64,000 nt of DNA from Sphingobium sp. MI1205. Lineage in GTDB: Bacteria; Pseudomonadota; Alphaproteobacteria; Sphingomonadales; Sphingomonadaceae. Positions 25,878 through 34,745 of this stretch are shown piece after piece. Position numbers and translations under genes: made by a program. How positions within the stretch are numbered: position 1 is the first letter of the stretch; every line of letters starts with the position of its first letter. The stretch covers positions 563,501 to 627,500 of the forward strand of contig NZ_CP005188.1 in the NCBI RefSeq assembly GCF_001563285.1, written 5' to 3'. Under the pieces are notes generated by a model. The model saw only the letters and a program-made list of their open reading frames with translations. It was not told where the DNA came from and ran no database searches.

Positions 25878-25980
25878 GGTAGGCTGATCCTCATATCAAG
25901 ACAGCGGGGCTATGCGAGGCTCCGGGATTTTCGCATAGGCCCTTGGCGCTCTCTCTTTCTTGCCTGTCTAGGAAACGTCG

Positions 25981-26958
25981 ATGACACATTTAATTTCCGC
26001 GACTGTTGAACGCTGGCCCGTGGCTGGCGCGTTCATAATCAGCCGGGGCGCCAAGACATGGGTCGATGTGGTCATGTGCGAGGTGGGCGACGGCGAGCAT
26101 ATCGGCCGGGGAGAAGGCACGCCGATTTACTACGAAGGGGAAACGGCCGATGCCTGCGCTGCGGCGATCAGCGCTTATGATGGACCGCTGAACCGCGAGG
26201 CGTTGTTGCACAGGATGCCGCGTGGCGCGGCGCGCAATGCCCTCGATTGCGCTCTTTGGGATTTGGAGGCGAAGCGGGTGGGCCTGCCCGTGTGGCAGCT
26301 TGCGGGACTTTTGGCTCCCGTTCCCCTGCCGACCGCCTTTACCATCAGCCTGAACGAGCCCGCGCAGATGGAGGCAGATGCGCGCACAGCCGCTGCCAAG
26401 GGGTTCGCGCTGCTGAAATGCAAGCTGACCGGAGAGGGCGACCGGGCGCGCATAGCCGCAGTTCGCGCGGGTGCGCCCAGCGCCCGGCTGATCGTGGATG
26501 CCAATGAAAGCTGGCATGACCTCGACATCGCGGCAGAAGCGGGGGCTTTGGCCGAACTGGGCGTTGAGATGGTCGAGCAACCAATCCTTCATGGCCGCGA
26601 GGAAAGGTTGATGGGCGTGAAGTCGCCGTTGCCGCTTTGCGCTGATGAAAGCTGTCATACGCGGGCCGATCTTGACCGGCTGGGCGATTTCGACGCGGTC
26701 AATATCAAGCTGGATAAGGCGGGCGGTCTGACGGAGGCGCTTGCATTGGCGCAAGAGGCGCGCGGGCGGAATTTTCGGGTGATGGTTGGGTGCATGCTCG
26801 GCACCTCGCTCGGCATCGCTCCGGCTGCGCTGGTCGCCCAGGGGGCTGATTGGATCGACCTGGATGGCGCGCTGCTGCTGGCCAGAGATCGAGATGGCGG
26901 TTTGCCGTTGAAAGACGGCTTGCTCCGCCCCGGAACGCTCTGGGGCACGGGTCAGTAA
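25981..26958 (+). CDS. Dipeptide (L-Ala-D/L-Glu-type) epimerase
   Basis: A 325-residue enolase-superfamily enzyme. The catalytic KxK is in FALLKCKLTG, metal ligands are in LIVDANESW, MVEQPI and CADESCH, and the second catalytic Lys is in VNIKLDKAGG. The pattern matches the L-Ala-D/L-Glu epimerase group (YcjG), which racemises dipeptides from murein peptides during recycling, but specificity in this group varies. It overlaps the 3' end of the convergent outer-membrane-type gene by 7 bases. Confidence 0.85.
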   Translation: MTHLISATVERWPVAGAFIISRGAKTWVDVVMCEVGDGEHIGRGEGTPIYYEGETADACAAAISAYDGPLNREALLHRMPRGAARNALDCALWDLEAKRVGLPVWQLAGLLAPVPLPTAFTISLNEPAQMEADARTAAAKGFALLKCKLTGEGDRARIAAVRAGAPSARLIVDANESWHDLDIAAEAGALAELGVEMVEQPILHGREERLMGVKSPLPLCADESCHTRADLDRLGDFDAVNIKLDKAGGLTEALALAQEARGRNFRVMVGCMLGTSLGIAPAALVAQGADWIDLDGALLLARDRDGGLPLKDGLLRPGTLWGTGQ

Positions 26959-27350
26959 CCCAGCGTCAGGCCCAGCGTGTAATATTTTGGCCCGATATTT
27001 CCCTTTGCCCGCAGCTTGGGAAAGACCGGCATGGCGATCGTCGCATAAGGACGCACATTGTCGCCGCTGACGCGGACACCCGCGCCAATGGTTGCAGAGG
27101 CGGGTAGGGTATAGGCTGCCTCCACCCTGCCATAGAGCTTGGTGTCGCCATCGCGAAGATAAACGCCTGCTCCGGGCGTAAGGCTGAACCCGGCGATATC
27201 CATGGCGTAGCCCGCGCCGATCTCCGTCCCCCAATGGCCATCCGCGCGGCCATAATTCGCTTCAACGCCCAACCCTTCTGCATGGGCCGACGGAGCGAGG
27301 GCAAGCGCGCTCAAAAACGCAGCGGCGGCGTATTTCCGACGTGTAATCAT
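26952..27350 (-). CDS. Small outer-membrane-type beta-barrel protein
   Basis: A 132-residue protein with a signal peptide (MITRRKYAAAAFLSALALAP, cleaved after AHA) and alternating strand patterns (GVEANYGRADGHWGTEIGAG, YGRVEAAYTLP), ending YTLGLTLGY as a C-terminal strand. This suggests a small beta barrel, though the family is not recognised. GAGGAAG lies just before ATG 27350; the longer frame to 27620 runs into the mscS 3' end and was not used. Confidence 0.65.
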   Translation of the reverse strand: MITRRKYAAAAFLSALALAPSAHAEGLGVEANYGRADGHWGTEIGAGYAMDIAGFSLTPGAGVYLRDGDTKLYGRVEAAYTLPASATIGAGVRVSGDNVRPYATIAMPVFPKLRAKGNIGPKYYTLGLTLGY

Positions 27351-27438
27351 CTTCTTCCTCGATATTGGCGGGATGTTGCCTGACTGGCTCGCGCGGGTCA
27401 GGCAAGCAAGGGGAAGGTGAAGCGAATCGAAAATCCGA

Positions 27439-28611
27439 TCAGGTGATAGGCGAGGCTCTCTTGCCGTCGATATAGACCGAATCGGGATAAGGCATGATGG
27501 TCCGGCCGTCTGGGGCAGCCGTGAAGCTGGTCTGGGTGGGGTAGGCGAATTCGATGCCTTCCGCCTTGAACCGTTTCCAGATGGCGAGACCCACGCGGTG
27601 TCGTGACTCGAAATAATCATGTTTGTCCGGCTGCGGCACGTCGAAATTCAGTTCATAGTCCAGCGAGCTTGCACCGAAGCGCACCAGGCCCGCATTGACG
27701 AAATGAAATTCCTCGCCCTCGACGATTTCCCGCAGGATTGCTGGAATGGCGTCCGCTTTTTCGTCCGGCGTCTGGTAGATGATTCCCAGTGAAAAGGTTA
27801 CTCTGCGCTGCTCGAGCGTGTGAAGGCTGGTGATTTCCTTTTGTAGCAGGTTGGCGTTCGATATGACCTTCTTCTCGCCGGACATTGCACGCAGGCGCGT
27901 GCTTTTCAGCCCGATCTTTTCGACGCGGGCGGTCGTCTGGTCATAGGTGATGATCTCGCCCCGGCGGAAAGGCTTGTCGAAGATGATCGAAAGAGCCGCG
28001 AACAGGTCTGAAAATATGCCTTGAGCCGCAAGGCCGATGGCAATACCGCCGATGCCGAGACCGGCGACCAGCCCGGTGACATTCACCCCCAGATTGTCCA
28101 GCACCACGACAGCAGCGATCGCGAACAGGCCGACCGTCACGAGCAGGCGGATAAGCCCCATGGCATTGGCCAGCGTTTCGCCATGTATATCATTGCCGGC
28201 GGTCTTCCGTTCGACCAGGCCCAGGATGATTTCCCGCGCCCAGATGGCCGCCTGGAACACGGCGGCGATAGTGAATAGAAAGATGACAGTCTTCAGCACC
28301 ATCGGCGGAGGACTGGCGTAACTGACCACCAGCCGCGCGGCCACCAGCGCCATGAAGAAATGGGTAGTGCGCGAAACAGCGCGGCCGATGACATGGGAAA
28401 GATCTACCGTGTCTCCTGGCCTGCCATTTAACCGCTTGCCAAACTGTCGGAGCGTGGCGAGCGCCAGATAGATGAGAATGCCCGCGCCCACGGCGATCAG
28501 GATCTGCAGCGAGTGGATGGAGAACCAGCTCGCCGTCGCTTGCCATAATTCCGGAAGATTCGACGGTGGAACCGCGATATCTGAAAGGGCAGGATCGTTA
28601 TGAGCAGCCAT
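27439..28611 (-). CDS. MscS-family mechanosensitive ion channel
   Basis: A 390-residue protein with a transmembrane N-terminal half (segments near residues 33-52, 88-108, 120-140 and 158-180) and the MscS pore and beta domain (TGLVAGLGIGGIAIGLAAQG, then FDKPFRRGEIITYD). It opens on membrane tension to release solutes during osmotic downshock. It lies 22 bases after the topoisomerase IB gene on the same strand. Confidence 0.9.
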   Translation of the reverse strand: MAAHNDPALSDIAVPPSNLPELWQATASWFSIHSLQILIAVGAGILIYLALATLRQFGKRLNGRPGDTVDLSHVIGRAVSRTTHFFMALVAARLVVSYASPPPMVLKTVIFLFTIAAVFQAAIWAREIILGLVERKTAGNDIHGETLANAMGLIRLLVTVGLFAIAAVVVLDNLGVNVTGLVAGLGIGGIAIGLAAQGIFSDLFAALSIIFDKPFRRGEIITYDQTTARVEKIGLKSTRLRAMSGEKKVISNANLLQKEITSLHTLEQRRVTFSLGIIYQTPDEKADAIPAILREIVEGEEFHFVNAGLVRFGASSLDYELNFDVPQPDKHDYFESRHRVGLAIWKRFKAEGIEFAYPTQTSFTAAPDGRTIMPYPDSVYIDGKRASPIT

Positions 28612-28633
28612 GGTAATCCCGAAATATGGGCGG

Positions 28634-29641
28634 TCAGGCCGCCAAGGGTAGTGCGGTACTCGCGCCCTGCTCTTGCAGAAAGGCGATCAGTCCGCGTTCG
28701 TGACGGGTCAGATAGCGCGTACTGCGCGGCAAGCGAAGCCCCGCGCGCCATTCATCCTGTCCGGACTTGCACAAGTCGATAAGGGCGGGGTGGATGTAGC
28801 TCTTGCGACTGATAGCGGGCGTGTTGCCCAGCGCATCGGCGACGGGCGCGACCATCTGCGCCAGCGACACCGGCCCCGACGCCAGCGTTTCGAAGGCGAT
28901 GGTGGAAGCGCCCCAGGTGCGGAAATGCTTGGCGGTGAAGTCGTGGCGCATGGCCTGCGCGATATAGGCGTTGACGTCCCCCGAACTGATCGGGCGGGCA
29001 ACGCCATCCTCATCCAAATATTGAAACAGATGCTGGCCCGGCAGATCCTGCATCGCGCGCACGAAACGCAGCAGGCGGCGATCGCTGATCGTCAGGTCAT
29101 GCTCTCGCCCTGACTTTGCGCGATAGCGCAGCCGCAGCTTCTGGCCCGTCAGATCGACATGGCGGCGGCGCAGCGTGGTCGCGCCGAAGCTCTTGTTGGC
29201 GGCGGCATATTGTTCGTTGCCGACGCGGACCTTGGCGAGGTCAAGCAGGCGGACGACCGCTGCGATCGTGCGTTCCTTCCGCAGGCCGCGAATCGACAGG
29301 TCCGCTTCGATTTGGGCGCGCAGGCGTGGCAGGGCGCGGCCGAAGAGCGCGCAGCCACTATATTTCTCGGCCTCGCGCGCGGCGCGAAACTCGGGATGGT
29401 AGCGATATTGTTTCCGCCCGCGATCGTCATAGCCGGTGGCCTGGATATGGCCGTGCGGCTTGAGGCAAAACCAGCAATCGCGATAGGCGGGCGGCATGCC
29501 AACGGCGTTCAGCCGGTCGATTTCGGCCCGGTCGGTGATGCGCGTGCCGTCAGGCAGGAAATAGGCCCAACCTCTTTTCAGCGCGCGGCGTGAAATTCCC
29601 GGCAGGCTGTCATTGGCGTGGACGAGGCGGCTTTGGGGCAT
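28634..29641 (-). CDS. DNA topoisomerase IB (poxvirus type)
   Basis: A 335-residue bacterial type IB topoisomerase that relaxes supercoils through a 3'-phosphotyrosine. The active-site Tyr is in ISRKSYIHPALID. Other family features are VRVGNEQYAAANKSFGATTL, the LRYRAKSGREHDL beta hairpin and the HDFTAKHFRTWGAST helix carrying further catalytic residues. It is probably co-transcribed with the downstream mscS-like gene. Confidence 0.93.
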   Translation of the reverse strand: MPQSRLVHANDSLPGISRRALKRGWAYFLPDGTRITDRAEIDRLNAVGMPPAYRDCWFCLKPHGHIQATGYDDRGRKQYRYHPEFRAAREAEKYSGCALFGRALPRLRAQIEADLSIRGLRKERTIAAVVRLLDLAKVRVGNEQYAAANKSFGATTLRRRHVDLTGQKLRLRYRAKSGREHDLTISDRRLLRFVRAMQDLPGQHLFQYLDEDGVARPISSGDVNAYIAQAMRHDFTAKHFRTWGASTIAFETLASGPVSLAQMVAPVADALGNTPAISRKSYIHPALIDLCKSGQDEWRAGLRLPRSTRYLTRHERGLIAFLQEQGASTALPLAA

Positions 29642-29699
29642 GGACTCCTTCTCAAGAGCCTCTAACCCGCCTTTCTTGCCTTCGTTCCGCGCCTTTGCC

Positions 29700-30419
29700 T
29701 TACCTGTTGAGGAACGGGGCGCTTGCGCCGCCAGCGGAAACTCCAGTGCGGCGAAGGCGCCAATGGTCGGGGTGGCGGCGGATCACCGATAGATGAGCCA
29801 AGGTGAGAGTGGCCGCCAGCATGGCCGCTGGCATGGCAATGATGGCGGTTTCGGGCACAAGCCAAGCGCATAGCATGGCCGCAGCCGCAACCATTGCGCA
29901 GAATATCGTCGATTGCGCTTCGCCATCCGGCCCGCGCATCCAGAATACACAGCCGCTCATACCCAGCGCAAAGGCCATGGCTAGACGGGCGGGCTGGCCC
30001 TGTCCGGCGAGGCTGCAGCCGATCAGCAGAAGAAGGATCAGGGCGGCGAGACCTGGGCGCGGCAGGCGGCCGAGCATATAGGCGCCAACCGGATAGATCA
30101 GCAGCTCGCCCATGAGCACAGCCGCCAGTATCGATCCGGCAAGGGCCGCCTGCTGTGGACCCGCAATCAATGCGACCACGGCCGTGCCCGCCCAGGGGAC
30201 GATTCGGCCCGGCGCCATGCGAATGTGGCTTGCCCAGCCGCGTAGCCCGGCCCGAGATTCCCAGCGGCGATCGGCCAGGCGTAACTGGAACGCGGCGATG
30301 ATGAACAGTGCCTCCACACCCCAGGGCAGCAGGTCCGGGCCGATCATCGGCGATGCCAGCACAAGGCCCAGGAGCAGGCCATGAGCCACTCCCAAAATGC
30401 GGAGTTCTCCGCTCATCAC
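29700..30419 (-). CDS. Hypothetical polytopic membrane protein next to the O-glycosylation ligase
   Basis: A 239-residue protein with about six to seven hydrophobic segments and a basic C-terminal tail (RRHPDHWRLRRTG). No family recognised. Its start overlaps the stop of the exosortase-A-associated ligase gene by 4 bases, so the two are likely translated together, and a role in surface polysaccharide or protein glycosylation is a reasonable inference from position only. Confidence 0.62.
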   Translation of the reverse strand: MMSGELRILGVAHGLLLGLVLASPMIGPDLLPWGVEALFIIAAFQLRLADRRWESRAGLRGWASHIRMAPGRIVPWAGTAVVALIAGPQQAALAGSILAAVLMGELLIYPVGAYMLGRLPRPGLAALILLLLIGCSLAGQGQPARLAMAFALGMSGCVFWMRGPDGEAQSTIFCAMVAAAAMLCAWLVPETAIIAMPAAMLAATLTLAHLSVIRRHPDHWRLRRTGVSAGGASAPFLNR

Positions 30420-31783
30420 ATTCCCCCCCTGATCGGCCGCAATGGTTGTAATGACACGCGCCGGTCCCGCGCTGCCGCCCCGCGCTTACGCGTGAGGTAG
30501 GTGTCGAGACCGATCTGCAGCGATAGCATCATGAATATGAAAGGCTGGTAAGCGATGCCAACGAACAGCGAACCGACCATGTAGATAATGTGCCCCTGTT
30601 GCAGCGCGAGTGCGAAGGGCGCGATCCACGCGTCGCCCGGGCCATCCCGATTACGATAAAGACGACGGATCGATTCGGTGCGGATGAAACAGATGAGGTG
30701 GATCAGCAGCCAGACGGCAAAGCCGAAATAGCCCTGTTCGCCGAGCATTTCGAAATAGGCACTGTGATAGGCGCGGCCCTTGTCGGTGACGAGCCGCCGT
30801 TCGACGCGTGATCCACCGCTGTCGATCACGCGCTCCTGCGTATGATAGGTGAAGCTGTTCTGCAGATAGTTGTCGAAGCCGCCGCCTCCGGGATGCTCCT
30901 TCACATAGCCCAGGGTCCATTTCCACACGGCGAGGCGCGTGGAAGCGCTTTCATCACCCTGATGATTCTCGATCGTCGACATGCGCTGGGTGAAGCTGGC
31001 GGGCAGGAAGGGGATGGCGGCAAGCGCGGCGATCGCCATCAGCGGGCCATAGACGAAGCGCCGCTTTGCCCGCATCAGCATGAGGCCCGCCAGCACCGCG
31101 ATGCAGACCAGACCGGTACGCGCTTCCGTGCCGATTGGCATCAGCAGGCATGCAAGGCAGAGCGCATAGGCAAATCCGCGCACGCGCCAGTCGGGCGGGA
31201 ATATGGTCCCATGCTTCGCCAGCCATAGGATCAGCGGGATCAGTGAAATGGCGACGCAGCTGATGATGCTACCTTCGTAAAGCCCGCTATTATTATCGAC
31301 CATCAGGTTCAGCACGCCGTAGCCGCCGCCTGACAGCGCTGTCTTGATCCCGCCATTGATGATGATCGTGCTGGCGCACAGCACCATGAACAGTGCCAAT
31401 GCCTCCAGCCGCAGCTTTGTGCGCAGGGTGAGCGGCAGGAAGATCGCGAAGATCATCGCCTTCCACACCCATTCCCATTTCGTCTGGGCATTGATCGGGA
31501 AATCGGCGGTCGCCGTCGTGTAGCCGCACCAGGCCAGCAGGACGAGCAGCAGCAGCTGTCGCATCGAAAAGCGGCAGTCCGCCTTCTTGTCCACCATCAA
31601 CCACGCGCCCACCGCCAGAGCGAAGGCGATCGCGGAAATGGGAATGCTGTTCAGCAGGAAATAGGAAAGCCGCTGGGGCGAGACGATATCGATATAGGCA
31701 TAGACGGCGATCAGCAGGAAAGGCCGCCTGAGGCCCAACAGAAAGAAGGCGCCGAGAAAGGCGATAAAGAACAGGTCACGCAT
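30416..31783 (-). CDS. O-glycosylation ligase, exosortase A system-associated
   Basis: A 455-residue Wzy/WaaL-like membrane protein with about ten to twelve hydrophobic segments. The N-terminus (MRDLFFIAFLGAFFLLGLRR then YAYIDIVSPQRLSYFL) matches the ligase family found with exosortase A and PEP-CTERM loci; the large periplasmic loop includes the YHSAYFEMLGEQGYFGF stretch typical of O-antigen ligases. It is expected to transfer glycans on the periplasmic side. The exosortase itself and PEP-CTERM proteins are not in this window. Confidence 0.82.
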   Translation of the reverse strand: MRDLFFIAFLGAFFLLGLRRPFLLIAVYAYIDIVSPQRLSYFLLNSIPISAIAFALAVGAWLMVDKKADCRFSMRQLLLLVLLAWCGYTTATADFPINAQTKWEWVWKAMIFAIFLPLTLRTKLRLEALALFMVLCASTIIINGGIKTALSGGGYGVLNLMVDNNSGLYEGSIISCVAISLIPLILWLAKHGTIFPPDWRVRGFAYALCLACLLMPIGTEARTGLVCIAVLAGLMLMRAKRRFVYGPLMAIAALAAIPFLPASFTQRMSTIENHQGDESASTRLAVWKWTLGYVKEHPGGGGFDNYLQNSFTYHTQERVIDSGGSRVERRLVTDKGRAYHSAYFEMLGEQGYFGFAVWLLIHLICFIRTESIRRLYRNRDGPGDAWIAPFALALQQGHIIYMVGSLFVGIAYQPFIFMMLSLQIGLDTYLTRKRGAAARDRRVSLQPLRPIRGGM

Positions 31784-31895
31784 CGGGCGTGCGCTCCGCC
31801 TGCGATTCGTCGTCCAGATCGGCGCGCGACAGCAGCCGCCATGCCGCCAGCATGATCACGCCATGGCTGATCAGCAGGGAGAAAGCGTCAATCAT
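31776..31895 (-). CDS. Very small membrane-segment ORF before the O-glycosylation ligase
   Basis: A 39-residue ORF: MIDAFSLLISHGVIMLAAWR is a hydrophobic N-terminal helix, followed by an acidic tail (ADLDDESQAERTPDA). Its stop overlaps the ligase ATG by 8 bases, an arrangement typical of translational coupling. There is no clear Shine-Dalgarno before ATG 31895. It could be a coupling leader peptide, a small membrane subunit, or chance. Confidence 0.4.
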   Translation of the reverse strand: MIDAFSLLISHGVIMLAAWRLLSRADLDDESQAERTPDA

Positions 31896-31983
31896 CGCGA
31901 GAGGGATTCGTCCGTGGCCACGCGCTTTTCCTAGCCCGTCAGAGTTGACGGGCCGTTAAACCTTTTCCGGCACAAGATTACCC

Positions 31984-33210
31984 ATGACTCGGATACTCCA
32001 TGTGCTCGATCACAGCCTGCCCATGCACAGCGGCTACACCTTCCGCACTCGCGCGATCCTGCGAGCGCAGATGGCGAGAGGCTGGGACGTGCGAGGCATC
32101 ACGGGCCATCGCCATGGCGCGGCGGGGCATGCGGAAGAGATTGTCGATGGCCTGCATTTCCACAGGACGCCGGGGCAGGCGGCAACGGGCAATCCGCTGC
32201 TGCGCGAATGGCGCGACATTTCGGCCCATGCCGATGCGATCGACGCGCTCATTGGGCGCTGGCGGCCGGACATTATTCATGCCCATTCGCCGGTGCTGAA
32301 CGCCATGGCCGCGCAGCGCGCCGCCAAGCGGCACGACATTCCCATGGTCTATGAAATCCGCGCCTTTTGGGAAGATGCGGCGGTAGGCAACGGCACCGGT
32401 ACTGAAGGAAGTCCCCGCTACTGGCTGACCAGACAGCTCGAAACCCATGCCGTACGCGCAGCCGATGCGGTTGCGGTGATCTGCGACGGGCTGCGAGCCG
32501 ATTTGGTGGCGCGGGGCATCGATGCTGACAAGATCATTGTTTCGCCCAACGGGGTGGACATGGAGCAGTTTGGAACCCCGGTGGCCCGCGATCCGGCGCT
32601 TACCGCCAAGCTCGGTCTGCAAGGGGCAGACGTCGTCGGCTTCATCGGCAGTTTCTACGATTATGAAGGTCTGGACGACCTGATCGCAGCCATGCCACGG
32701 CTGGTGCGCGCGCGGCCGAAGGTCAAGCTGCTGCTGGTCGGCGGCGGTCCTTGCGAACAGGCGTTGCGGGATCAGGCGACGGCATCGCCCTTCGCCGACC
32801 ATATCCTGTTCGTGGGCCGCGTGCCGCATGACCGGGTCGAGGACTATTATGCCCAGGTCGATATCCTCGCTTATCCGCGCAAGGCGATGCGGCTCACCGA
32901 TCTGGTGACGCCGCTCAAGCCGCTGGAGGCGATGGCGCAGGGACGGCTCGTCGCTGCGTCGAGCGTCGGGGGTCATCGCGAACTGATCGAGGACGGGGTG
33001 ACGGGCACCTTGTTCGCACCGGGCGAGCCAGCGGCGATTGCGGCGGCGTTGGCGGGCATGTTTGCCGATCGCGACTTCTGGGACAGTCGACGGGCTGCCG
33101 CGCGGGCATTTGTTGAGCGTGAGCGTAACTGGTCATCAAATATTCTGCGTTATGAGCCGGTTTATGAGCAGCTTTTGCAGCGACTGCAGCGCGTCAGCGC
33201 CGCCGCCTGA
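31984..33210 (+). CDS. Glycosyltransferase, exosortase A system-associated (GT4 type)
   Basis: A 408-residue GT-B glycosyltransferase. The N-terminus (ILHVLDHSLPMHSGYTFRTR) is characteristic of the exosortase A-associated group; the GT4 domain includes ISPNGVDMEQF-like VSPNGVDMEQF, DVVGFIGSFYDYEGLDDLI, LLLVGGGP and the donor-binding KPLEAMAQGRLV with an E7 motif. It lies divergent from the O-glycosylation ligase, with 88 bases between this ATG and the 39-residue ORF, so the genes probably serve the same surface glycan. Sugar donor unknown. Confidence 0.88.
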   Translation: MTRILHVLDHSLPMHSGYTFRTRAILRAQMARGWDVRGITGHRHGAAGHAEEIVDGLHFHRTPGQAATGNPLLREWRDISAHADAIDALIGRWRPDIIHAHSPVLNAMAAQRAAKRHDIPMVYEIRAFWEDAAVGNGTGTEGSPRYWLTRQLETHAVRAADAVAVICDGLRADLVARGIDADKIIVSPNGVDMEQFGTPVARDPALTAKLGLQGADVVGFIGSFYDYEGLDDLIAAMPRLVRARPKVKLLLVGGGPCEQALRDQATASPFADHILFVGRVPHDRVEDYYAQVDILAYPRKAMRLTDLVTPLKPLEAMAQGRLVAASSVGGHRELIEDGVTGTLFAPGEPAAIAAALAGMFADRDFWDSRRAAARAFVERERNWSSNILRYEPVYEQLLQRLQRVSAAA

Positions 33211-33215
33211 ATATT

Positions 33216-34070
33216 ATGGTGGCAATGGCCCGACGTCGCATGGCGATGATGCCAATGGTGGTGGGTGGTGTCGCCATGGCCATGATCCTGCTGGCGATGC
33301 CGGCGGGGCTGGTCGAAACCATCGTCGCGTCGAGCGGGCTCAGCGAAGCCTGGCCCGCTGCCGCGCCGCCATTGGGGATGAAGGCGCGCCTGATGCTCGC
33401 CGGGTTCGGCGCGCTGATGGCTATGGGCTGGGTGTGCTTCAACGCCGCGCCAGCGCCGGTGAAAGAGGATAGACGCCGTCGCGGCGTCACGGGAGTGAGT
33501 AGAATGGGTTTTGCATTGCCGAAGCTGAACTGGCTGTCCCGCAGCCGGACCACGGGAGCCTCCCGGGTTGCGCGTCCGCTGGCACGGCGCGCCGACGCGC
33601 ATCCCGATGCGCCTGCCCGCACGCCGATTTTCGCCAGCCGTGATTTCGGTGGATTGGAGATATTTCCCCGGATCGCCCCTGCGCTCGCCAAAGAGACACA
33701 GGCGGACGATGTGGAACAGCAGCCAGCAATGCTGCCATTCCAGCCGGTGATTGAAGAGCATGCGGTCGCCCCGGAGCCGGTCGAAGCGGAATTCGAAGAG
33801 ATCAGTTCCTGGACGCACCCGGCCAGTGCCGATTCGGTCGAGCAGTCGATGCAAGCCCGGCAAGCGCCGTCGCTCGCCGAACTGACCGCCCGTTTCGAGC
33901 GTGGCCTTGCCGAGCGCGTGCGTGGCGAGAGAGGGGTGGCGGACGGCGTGATCGCCGACATGCCGGTCGAGCAGCCTGTGCCTGTACGCGAGCGGGTGGA
34001 GGACGATGTCGATAAGGCGCTGCGTGCGGCGCTGGGCACCTTGCGGGCCATGGCGGACCGCACGCGCTAA
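33216..34070 (+). CDS. Hypothetical protein with two N-terminal membrane helices
   Basis: A 284-residue protein: two hydrophobic segments (about residues 9-34 and 56-76) and a long hydrophilic C-terminal part rich in Ala, Pro, Glu and Arg, including ELTARFERGLAERVRGER and a helical end (DVDKALRAALGTLRAMAD). No family recognised. It starts 5 bases after the glycosyltransferase stop, so it is likely in the same transcript; the start (33216 or 33225) is uncertain. Confidence 0.6.
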   Translation: MVAMARRRMAMMPMVVGGVAMAMILLAMPAGLVETIVASSGLSEAWPAAAPPLGMKARLMLAGFGALMAMGWVCFNAAPAPVKEDRRRRGVTGVSRMGFALPKLNWLSRSRTTGASRVARPLARRADAHPDAPARTPIFASRDFGGLEIFPRIAPALAKETQADDVEQQPAMLPFQPVIEEHAVAPEPVEAEFEEISSWTHPASADSVEQSMQARQAPSLAELTARFERGLAERVRGERGVADGVIADMPVEQPVPVRERVEDDVDKALRAALGTLRAMADRTR

Positions 34071-34076
34071 GCCCTT

Positions 34077-34448
34077 TCACCAGTCTTCGATGGTCAAGGT
34101 CGACAGCTCGATCCATTCCTCTGCTGGAGCGGATCGGCTGTCATCTATAGCGATGTCGGCGACGAAATGCCGGCGAAGAGTCCATTCCGCTTCCTCCAGG
34201 CCTGCCGCGAACGCCAATCGCCGCTCCCGCGCGTCTGGCCCGGAAAGGCGAATGGCTATGACATGTCGCCTTCCCTGAAATAATGCACTCGCCCAGGGCC
34301 GGCTCGTCGCGCGTTCCACGACTGCCGGTTCCCCGGCGCGCGCCAGCAGTTGCGCCAGCAGCCGGGGCAGCGGGTCCTTGCCTTGCAAGCGACTTTCGTC
34401 ATTTTCGTCACGGTTTCGCGGTTGGCGGATATGATCGATGCTTGTCAT
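34077..34448 (-). CDS. Hypothetical protein, second gene of a divergent pair
   Basis: A 123-residue soluble alpha/beta protein. Basic and disordered at the N-terminus, then LPRLLAQLLARAGEPAVVER (helix) and strands around HVIAIRLSGP and FVADIAIDD, ending with an acidic tail. No family recognised. Its ATG overlaps the stop of the 64-residue gene upstream by 4 bases. Confidence 0.62.
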   Translation of the reverse strand: MTSIDHIRQPRNRDENDESRLQGKDPLPRLLAQLLARAGEPAVVERATSRPWASALFQGRRHVIAIRLSGPDARERRLAFAAGLEEAEWTLRRHFVADIAIDDSRSAPAEEWIELSTLTIEDW

Positions 34449-34639
34449 TGGCCGGTGCTCCTGCGATATGTGTTCATGAAATGTTCTATTCGTCTCTTGA
34501 TCCGTTCCCCTGGTTCGCGACCCTGCCGCAGGTCGAACACAAGACGGGGATCGCGCACGCTTTCCCTACCAAAGCGTGTTGCGGGAATGCCGTTTTCCCG
34601 CAGGAATTTCTCGACGGCGCGAAGCAGCATGCCTTTCAT
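34445..34639 (-). CDS. Small conserved-type protein, probable helix-turn-helix
   Basis: A 64-residue protein (VEKFLRENGIPATRFGRES, DPRLVFDLRQGREP, then a basic helix RIKRRIEHFMN). The layout of three short helices with a G-x-x-x-T-R-F-G turn resembles small HTH-like proteins of alphaproteobacteria that I know only as uncharacterised. It is divergent from the S24-type repressor, and both promoters must fall in the 106-base gap with the repeated CCTA motifs. Confidence 0.6.
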   Translation of the reverse strand: MKGMLLRAVEKFLRENGIPATRFGRESVRDPRLVFDLRQGREPGERIKRRIEHFMNTYRRSTGQ

Positions 34640-34684
34640 TCTCCCTGTTCAAGCGAAACCGCCCCATGCGAATCTCGTAATATC

Positions 34685-34730
34685 TTCCTATCTGTTATCC
34701 TATTTCCTACTTGTCTAGGATAAATCCTAT
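34685..34730. promoter_or_regulatory. Repeat-rich operator between the small gene pair and the S24 repressor
   Basis: In 46 bases there are TTCCTATC (34685), TATCCTAT (34696), TTCCTAC (34704), TAGGATA (34716, inverted) and ATCCTAT (34724). TATCCTA and TAGGATA are exact inverted copies 13 bases apart. The cluster lies directly before the S24 repressor start in a divergent promoter, the expected place for autoregulation. Confidence 0.5.
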
Positions 34731-34745
34731 CTTTATGGGTGAATC

